64,000 nucleotides of DNA from Sandaracinobacteroides sp041675905 (GTDB lineage Bacteria > Pseudomonadota > Alphaproteobacteria > Sphingomonadales > Sphingomonadaceae): positions 38,061 to 102,060 of the forward strand of contig JBAYSX010000008.1 in NCBI GenBank assembly GCA_041675905.1. Reading direction: 5' to 3'. How positions within the stretch are numbered: the stretch's first letter is position 1; the number at the start of each line of letters is the position of its first letter. A program made the position numbers and the translations under genes. The notes under the pieces were generated by a model. It saw only the letters and a program-made list of their open reading frames with translations. It did not search any database and had not been told where the DNA came from. Shown one piece after another: positions 59,069 to 64,000 of this stretch.

Positions 59069-59725
59069 TCATGTCGCGCGTACGCACCTGCGGCGGCGGG
59101 CGACAAGTCCGACCAGACCGAAGCCGCCGATCATCATTGTCCAGGTGGCAGGTTCGGGCACAGGCTCCCCGGTCAGGTAGAAGGCGAGATGCGCCCCGTC
59201 GCTTCCCCAATTGTCGAAGGTGCCTCCTTCGCTTTCATGATAGGCGAAGCTGTCGTTCGAGTCGGTCGTCGACCAGAAGATCCCGTTGAAGGTGAAGTAT
59301 TCGTCGGCAGCTGCATGAATGCCGAACCAGTAAGTTGTTCCGGCGGCGGCGGCGAACGCCTGGCCCAGGTCGAACTCCAGCAGATATACATGGCCGCTGC
59401 CAGTGAACATGACATCAATGCCCGTGTCGATCGGCGCGGGATTGACCAGCCCCGTTTGCAGCAAGGTGCCTGGCTCGCCGCCGGCATTGTCGAAGATGTA
59501 CCAGCGCAAATGGCCGTCCCAATTATCAAGATTGCCTTCGCCATGGAGATAGACGCCCGCTCCGGTGATGGTGGCGGCGGTGCCAGGAGTAAAATCCTCG
59601 GCCTCTACATATTGGGTGGCCTCATAGCCGCTGACGCCATTGGGTGCGCCATTGTCATAGACAATCGCGGCGTTGCTGGCGGATGCGCACATGACCGCGG
59701 CGACGGCAGCGGCAAGGCTTCTCAT
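59069..59725 (-). CDS. exported protein with PEPxxWA-CTERM anchor
   Basis: A 218-residue protein with a signal peptide (near SNAA, about 19), a beta-rich body full of Gly, Asp and Thr, and the tail VPEPATWTMMIGGFGLVGLVARRRR: a PEPxxW motif (Thr replaces the usual Ala after Trp), one membrane segment and an Arg cluster. The body resembles jelly-roll proteins of this class but has no named domain that I recognise. Probably surface-associated after exosortase-type processing. Head-on with the SulP gene with a 4-bp gap. Confidence 0.85.
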   Translation of the reverse strand: MRSLAAAVAAVMCASASNAAIVYDNGAPNGVSGYEATQYVEAEDFTPGTAATITGAGVYLHGEGNLDNWDGHLRWYIFDNAGGEPGTLLQTGLVNPAPIDTGIDVMFTGSGHVYLLEFDLGQAFAAAAGTTYWFGIHAAADEYFTFNGIFWSTTDSNDSFAYHESEGGTFDNWGSDGAHLAFYLTGEPVPEPATWTMMIGGFGLVGLVARRRRCVRAT

Positions 59726-59830
59726 GGTGATGTCTCCCGTTCCACGACGGATTCCATCGCGGCCGGGAAAAAATAACCGTCGCTGCCGCCATCGTCAACA
59801 GCCGGGTATGAATGGATTACCGTGCCGGGC

Positions 59831-59906
59831 TGGTGGAGACGGGGGGGATCGAACCCCCGACCTCAGCAGTGCGATTGCTGCGCTCTCCCATCTGAGCTAC
59901 GTCCCC
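59831..59906 (-). tRNA. tRNA-Ala (anticodon CGC)
   Basis: On the minus strand the acceptor GGGGACG pairs with CGTCTCC (one G-U), the D arm is GCTC/GAGC, the anticodon stem CAGCA/TGCTG encloses ATCGCAC (anticodon CGC), and the T arm is GGGGG-TTCGATC-CCCCC. Discriminator A and an encoded CCA are present. Confidence 0.95.
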
Positions 59907-59949
59907 GAAAGACAGCCCGGCAGGACGGGAGCCGGGGCTATAAGGGCAG

Positions 59950-60258
59950 TTACCCCTTCGGGTCAAGTAAGGGTGTGAGTTCGGGCGGAATTTGGGCCGG
60001 TTGCAGGATGCGGACGCGCTTCATCGGGCTGAATTCGCCGGAAATCAGTTCAACCTGACGGCGGGGGACGCCAAAGGCCTTGGCCAGGTGGCGTAAAATG
60101 CGTTCGGTGGCGCGACCCTGTTCGGCCACGGCGGCCACGGCGATTCGCACCGCATCGCCCTCTACGCCCAATATGGCATCCCGGCGGGCTCCGGCTTTGC
60201 CCTTGATCGCCAGTAAAATATCACCGCCTTCACGGCGGACAGGGGATTTGGGGCTCAC
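59950..60258 (-). CDS. DUF167 (YggU) family protein
   Basis: A 102-residue DUF167 protein: KGKAGARRDAI and AEQGRATERILRHLAKAFGVPRRQVELISGEFSPMKRVRI are the family core, a small alpha/beta fold of unknown function. The start is taken as GTG 60258, whose TGA overlap with the coq7 stop (GTGA) couples the genes; a longer frame to 60291 would run inside coq7. It is the last gene of the ctpA-dsbB-coq7 operon. Confidence 0.87.
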   Translation of the reverse strand: MSPKSPVRREGGDILLAIKGKAGARRDAILGVEGDAVRIAVAAVAEQGRATERILRHLAKAFGVPRRQVELISGEFSPMKRVRILQPAQIPPELTPLLDPKG

Positions 60259-60782
60259 ACCCGTTCGGACAGGCGAATCGCCGCCCGGCAACCGGCGCGC
60301 ACCAGCACCGACAATAATGGCCAGGCGGGGATTTCCTGCGCGCCATGGGCGATGGCCGAGTCGCGATGTTCCAGCTCTTCGGCCTGGAATTCGGCGATGG
60401 AAGTCTCCAGCTTCGGATCACGGCCATCCAGCGCATCGCGCTGCGCCTGATAATGCCGGTCGATCTCGGTTTCGACGGCGGCGGTGACGGCCATGGCGGT
60501 TTTCTCGCCCGCAAGGGCAGACAGTGCGCCCACGGCAAAACCGGCGATATGCCACACGGGTAACAACAGGGTAGGGCGAACCCGCCTTTCTTTCAGCAAT
60601 TGCTCGAACCGGGCGAGATGCGCGGTTTCCTGTCGTTCCATATGGCTGATTTCGCCCGACAGTATTGAGCGATTCCCCATTACCGCCAACTGGCCGGCGT
60701 AGATGCGCGACGCGCCATATTCGCCAGCATGGTCGACGCGGATCATCGCATCCGTATCTACCTTCGCGTTGGAATTGCGCAT
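60255..60782 (-). CDS. demethoxyubiquinone hydroxylase (Coq7 family)
   Basis: A 175-residue ferritin-like di-iron monooxygenase of ubiquinone synthesis, hydroxylating the C6 position of 5-demethoxyubiquinone. Ligands: Glu in DHAGEYGA (near 19), ERQETAHLARFE (EXXH near 49-52), Glu in the VTAAVETEIDRHY helix, and ELEHRDSA (EXXH near 138). It serves in place of the flavin hydroxylase UbiF. It lies 1 bp after dsbB and overlaps DUF167. Confidence 0.93.
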   Translation of the reverse strand: MRNSNAKVDTDAMIRVDHAGEYGASRIYAGQLAVMGNRSILSGEISHMERQETAHLARFEQLLKERRVRPTLLLPVWHIAGFAVGALSALAGEKTAMAVTAAVETEIDRHYQAQRDALDGRDPKLETSIAEFQAEELEHRDSAIAHGAQEIPAWPLLSVLVRAGCRAAIRLSERV

Positions 60783-60783
60783 G

Positions 60784-61245
60784 TTATCGCCTCCACAGAA
60801 TAACTGCCGCCGCCGATGCCGCCACCGCCGAGATCAGCGCATTCCACGCGGCCATGGAAAGGCCGAGGAACTGCCACGGAATCTGGTCACAGCGGACCAG
60901 CGGGCTGTTCATAATTGTGGCGAAAATGTCCGCCTGTGTCATCCCCGGCTGCATGGCGGAGGTGCAAGCCGTGACACCCTGCCACCAGCCCTGTTCGACG
61001 CCGGCATGGAAAAGCCCGAGACTGGCAGCCACCAGCATCGCCAGCACGGCCAGCCAGACAACGAGGGTCCGCCCGAACGCCGCTGCAAACCCGGCCACCG
61101 TCAGCACTCCCAGATGGGCGTAACGCTGCCAGAAACACATTTCACAAGGCGGCAGGCCAACGCCATATTGAAACCACAAGGCTCCCGCCAGCAGGCTGCC
61201 GGAGATCAGGATCAGCAGCAGCGCCGACCGGCGCGCCGCGTTCAC
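60784..61245 (-). CDS. dsbB: DsbB-type disulfide bond formation membrane protein
   Basis: A 153-residue membrane protein with four helices. The first periplasmic loop has PPCEMC (the quinone-linked CxxC near 35-38); the second loop should hold the other pair, here Cys in VTACTSAM (near 103) and Cys in RCDQIPW (near 129). It reoxidises a DsbA-like protein and passes electrons to ubiquinone. The start is a GTG overlapping the ctpA stop (GTGA). Being next to coq7, it joins two quinone-related genes. Confidence 0.92.
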   Translation of the reverse strand: MNAARRSALLLILISGSLLAGALWFQYGVGLPPCEMCFWQRYAHLGVLTVAGFAAAFGRTLVVWLAVLAMLVAASLGLFHAGVEQGWWQGVTACTSAMQPGMTQADIFATIMNSPLVRCDQIPWQFLGLSMAAWNALISAVAASAAAVILWRR

Positions 61246-62558
61246 GATTTGCTGGCTGGCATCGGCCCCAGCCGTTTCACCATATCCACCGCATAATGCA
61301 ACTGGAAGTCGGTAATGCCCTGTTCTTTCAGCTGTTCGGGGGTGAAGGCGAAGCGCGGATCGGCCTTGCCATCTTCCTCGATCAACCGGTCTTCGGCATT
61401 TTTCTGGGCAATCAGATGGTTGCGCAGATCGGCTTCGCGCAATCCGGGCCGCTCCAGCCGGCTGGGGTTGGTCAGTTGCGGCACAACGAGATCAGGCTCG
61501 ATTCCCTGTTCCTGCACCGACCGGCCTGATGGCGTGTAATAGCGCGCCGTCGTCAACCGCATCGCGGTGTCCGGGCCAAGCGGGATCAACGTTTGCACCG
61601 AGCCCTTGCCGAAGGTGCGCTGGCCAATCACAACAGCGCGACGATAATCCTGCAACGCACCGGCGACGATTTCCGCCGCCGACGCCGATCCCTCATCGAC
61701 GATCACCACCACGGGCTTGCCATTGGTCACATCATCGGGGCGGGCGTAATAGCGTTCGATATCCTTTTCATCGCGACCACGCTGGGAGACGATCTCGCCA
61801 TTCTCCAGGAACAGGTCCGACACCTCGATCGCCTGATCCAGCAGGCCGCCCGGATTGGACCGTAAATCGATGACATAACCGGCAAGATTGGGGCCAAGCT
61901 GTTTTGCCAGCGTGGTAATGCCCAGCCGGGTCGCCTCGCCCGTCTGCCGGTTGAAGGTGGAAATGCGGATTACGCCGACATTATCCTTCGCCTCGAACTT
62001 TACCGGACGCACCTTGATCAACTCGCGGACCAGCGTGATTTCGAGCGGTTTCGGCTGGCCGGGGCGCACCACCGTCAGCTTGATCGGGGTACCAGGCTTC
62101 CCACGCATTTTCTCCACCGCCTCGTTCAGTGTCGAGCCGAAGATCAGTTCATCATCGAGGTGCGTGATGAAATCGCCTGCCTGCATCCCGGCGCGCGCGG
62201 CAGGAGTGTCGTCGGTTGGGGCGATCACCTTCACAGCGCCATCTTCGGAGGTAACCGTCAGGCCCAGGCCGCCATATTCACCATCCGTCTGCGTCCGCAT
62301 ATTGCTGGCGTCTTCGGCGTCGAGATAGGCCGAGTGCGGGTCGAGACTGGCGAGCATGCCGTCGATCGCGCCCTGCACCAGTTCCTTGTCGTCGACCTGA
62401 TCGACATAAGCTTCCCGCACCTTGAGGAACACATCCAGCAACGTGTCCAGTTGCCGGAAGGTTTCATTTTCTTTCGCGGCATTAAGCGTAGACGGTATGC
62501 CGACCGCCAGCAGGGCGCCGGCGGCAGCGGCAAAAAGCGGGCGGGCAATTGCGGACAT
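61242..62558 (-). CDS. ctpA: S41 carboxy-terminal processing protease
   Basis: A 438-residue periplasmic protease: signal sequence (about 1-28), an N-terminal helical region, a PDZ domain (about 85-165, GYGGLGLTV, AGMQAGDFITHLD) and the S41 catalytic domain with SNPGGLLD, nucleophile Ser in DEGSASAAEI and Lys in FGKGSVQ. It trims C termini of envelope proteins. First gene of the ctpA-dsbB-coq7-DUF167 operon, with three start/stop overlaps or near-contacts downstream. Confidence 0.95.
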   Translation of the reverse strand: MSAIARPLFAAAAGALLAVGIPSTLNAAKENETFRQLDTLLDVFLKVREAYVDQVDDKELVQGAIDGMLASLDPHSAYLDAEDASNMRTQTDGEYGGLGLTVTSEDGAVKVIAPTDDTPAARAGMQAGDFITHLDDELIFGSTLNEAVEKMRGKPGTPIKLTVVRPGQPKPLEITLVRELIKVRPVKFEAKDNVGVIRISTFNRQTGEATRLGITTLAKQLGPNLAGYVIDLRSNPGGLLDQAIEVSDLFLENGEIVSQRGRDEKDIERYYARPDDVTNGKPVVVIVDEGSASAAEIVAGALQDYRRAVVIGQRTFGKGSVQTLIPLGPDTAMRLTTARYYTPSGRSVQEQGIEPDLVVPQLTNPSRLERPGLREADLRNHLIAQKNAEDRLIEEDGKADPRFAFTPEQLKEQGITDFQLHYAVDMVKRLGPMPASKS

Positions 62559-62631
62559 CTAAAAACATTCCCGAGAAACAAAAGCGGATATTCCGCCTGA
62601 CTGTAGCAGGTTGAACGCCGCATGAAAGCCG

Positions 62632-63228
62632 CTATTCGATATTGCCCGCGGCGGCGGCACAGGCGGCTTCCGCCTCGATCAGGCGCCGTTCGGCCTCGGC
62701 GATCAACTGGTTGATACGCTGTGCGTCGGCGACCGGGTCACGCGGCGAGACTTCTGTCTGCTTCGTGGTTTTCCTTGGTTCCGTCGCGGGCCGCGCCGTT
62801 CCTTTGGAATAACGGTGGGGCATGCGCGCTTCCAGCAGCCACATGCCAAGATTGGTGCTATACCGCATGGCGCTTTCGGCTGATTTGTCGCCGGGGTAAT
62901 CCTGCGCCAGCCCGCCTATCGCCTTGTCCAGCAGCAACGTCTCGATCTGCGCCACGCGCTGATCCTGCGCCCGATCCCAGTCGCGGGCGAACAGCGCATC
63001 ACGGGCGCGCAACTCCATCACGGCAGGGCGATCGACGCCAGCCAGCGCCAGAGCTTCATCCAGGCTGCTCGCCCGGGCCAGCGCCTGTAAAAACGCGAGC
63101 CGCCGTTCCGTGGAAAGCCCGGAGCGGACCGTGCGCCGGCGACGAGATGCGCCAGCACGCAGGTGGGGCGTGCGCTGCCGGATCTTCAGCCGGCCGCGCG
63201 CGGAATTCGGAGAAATCAGGATATTCAT
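62632..63228 (-). CDS. hypothetical protein, helical, possible HTH
   Basis: A 198-residue protein I do not recognise. After a very basic N terminus (residues about 10-38, RRRRTVRSG) comes a helical segment (STERRLAFLQALARASSLDEALALAGVDRPAVMELRARD) that looks like a helix-turn-helix as in terminase small subunits, then Ala/Glu-rich coiled helices at the C terminus (about 165-198). No signal peptide. The ATG at 63228 avoids the unlikely upstream frame. It sits alone between ctpA and the LytTR regulator. DNA binding is a guess. Confidence 0.6.
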   Translation of the reverse strand: MNILISPNSARGRLKIRQRTPHLRAGASRRRRTVRSGLSTERRLAFLQALARASSLDEALALAGVDRPAVMELRARDALFARDWDRAQDQRVAQIETLLLDKAIGGLAQDYPGDKSAESAMRYSTNLGMWLLEARMPHRYSKGTARPATEPRKTTKQTEVSPRDPVADAQRINQLIAEAERRLIEAEAACAAAAGNIE

Positions 63229-63266
63229 GCCCGGAAAAATAACCAAAATGGTTGCTGTAGGAAAGC

Positions 63267-64000
63267 CTACAAAAAGCGTGCAACCACTTCCCGATAGGAG
63301 CGCGAGACTTTCACGGTCGCGCCCGACGCCAATGTCAGGAAACATTCGCCGTTGGTATGTGGCTTCACCTGTCGGACATTATCGAGATTGACGATAGTGG
63401 AACGGTGAACCCGTTGGAATTTGCGCGGATCGAGCCGGCGTTCCAGATCCTTCATCGTCTCCCGCAGCACCAGCGTCTTGTCGGCAGTCGTCAGACACAT
63501 ATAATCGCCTGCGGCATCGATTTTCTCGATGGAATCGACGTCGATCCGGAAGATCTGCCCCTGGTCCTTCACATTGATAATCCGTTCGTACCGGTCCGAC
63601 GATGGTTCCGTCTGCGGTAACAGAGACGAGACGTTGTCCGGATCCACCTCGGCGAGGCGAGCGGCCATCCGGCCCGCCTCTTCCGATAATTTTTTGCCGG
63701 CGAGCCGCGCGCGCAACCGGTCCATTGTCTGGGCGAGTCGCTCAGGCTCCACCGGCTTCATCAGATAATCTACCGCCTGGGCCTCGAATGCGCGGATCGC
63801 ATGGTCGCTGTATGCGGTGACGAACACGAACAACGGCGGCTCGATATCGGCCAGCGCGGAGACCACGGAGAAGCCATCGAATCCCGGCATCTGCACATCG
63901 AGAAACACCACATCGGGCTTTTCGGTACGGATCGCGCGGATGGCTTCACGGCCATTCATCGCGTGTCCCACCAGCTCGATATCGGGGAACGCTGCCAGTC
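63267..64000 (-). CDS. LytTR-type response regulator, N-terminally cut by the window end
   Basis: The frame is open to base 64000, so the gene begins outside. Visible are a CheY-like receiver (phospho-acceptor Asp in VVFLDVQMPG, Thr/Ser in FVTAYSDH, Lys in YLMKPV) and a C-terminal LytTR DNA-binding domain (about the last 100 residues: DVDSIEKIDAAGDYMCL, KFQRVHRSTIVNLDNVRQVKP). Such AlgR/LytR regulators are phosphorylated by a membrane histidine kinase, presumably encoded just outside. Targets are unknown. Confidence 0.93.
   Translation of the reverse strand, partial: LAAFPDIELVGHAMNGREAIRAIRTEKPDVVFLDVQMPGFDGFSVVSALADIEPPLFVFVTAYSDHAIRAFEAQAVDYLMKPVEPERLAQTMDRLRARLAGKKLSEEAGRMAARLAEVDPDNVSSLLPQTEPSSDRYERIINVKDQGQIFRIDVDSIEKIDAAGDYMCLTTADKTLVLRETMKDLERRLDPRKFQRVHRSTIVNLDNVRQVKPHTNGECFLTLASGATVKVSRSYREVVARFL

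Noticed and set aside
1..64000. CRISPR arrays, insertion sequences, prophage or origin of replication
   Set aside because: Looked for regular repeats, transposase/integrase motifs and DnaA-box clusters; none seen by eye.

Overview
The window looks like chromosome of a sphingomonad (Alphaproteobacteria, Sphingomonadales). This rests on high GC, two short exported proteins with the PEPxxWA-CTERM tail, four large TonB-dependent receptors, the alphaproteobacterial cox gene order (coxB-coxA-ctaB-small ORF-ctaG-coxC-surf1), sdhE directly in front of mfd, a Coq7-type hydroxylase and a NodT-type outer-membrane factor. No integrase, transposase, phage gene or CRISPR array is visible. The assignment comes from gene families, not from a marker-gene comparison.

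Region by region. 1-2.2 kb: end of a patatin-like gene convergent with an atypical pyruvate kinase. 2.3-15.1 kb: an accessory catabolic cluster with a VOC protein, four NTF2/SnoaL-like proteins keeping an Asp/His pair, a bacterioferritin, two paralogous TonB receptors at the two ends, a TetR regulator, a secondary-alcohol dehydrogenase, a Rieske oxygenase and a phytanoyl-CoA-type dioxygenase. Its substrate is unknown. 15.2-24.2 kb: tRNA-Ser, cell-wall genes (mltB-like, rlpA), tmk, a complete MacA-MacB-NodT exporter, trxC and an old yellow enzyme, followed by an orphan Dcm-like methyltransferase.

25.4-35.1 kb: the most interesting part, a putative phosphonate-utilisation island. It holds an exported LamG/purple-acid-phosphatase-like protein, a PhnZ-type HD oxygenase, a TonB receptor, a GntR/HutC regulator, and a divergent operon of DUF5690 transporter, FAD amine oxidoreductase and phosphonoacetaldehyde hydrolase. 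Three promoter regions share a Pho-box-like element and a GT-N-TA-N-AC operator, which suggests joint PhoB activation and GntR control. My working model is TonB-dependent import of a bulky organophosphorus compound, periplasmic processing, uptake of an aminophosphonate, oxidation to phosphonoacetaldehyde, and cleavage to acetaldehyde and phosphate.

35.1-49.2 kb: rppH-nadK, a PEP-CTERM protein, sdhE-mfd, recG, a Sel1-type protein, an RG-rich TonB receptor, a CsgG-like protein, a LuxR solo and msrA. 49.2-56.4 kb: one long leftward respiratory operon for the aa3 oxidase and its assembly factors, running on into surf1, a DUF815 ATPase and an unknown gene. 56.6-59.7 kb: an orphan [2Fe-2S] subunit, an HTH protein coupled to a SulP transporter, and a second PEP-CTERM protein. 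59.8-64 kb: tRNA-Ala and the tightly overlapped ctpA-dsbB-coq7-DUF167 operon, an unknown gene, and a LytTR response regulator cut by the window end.
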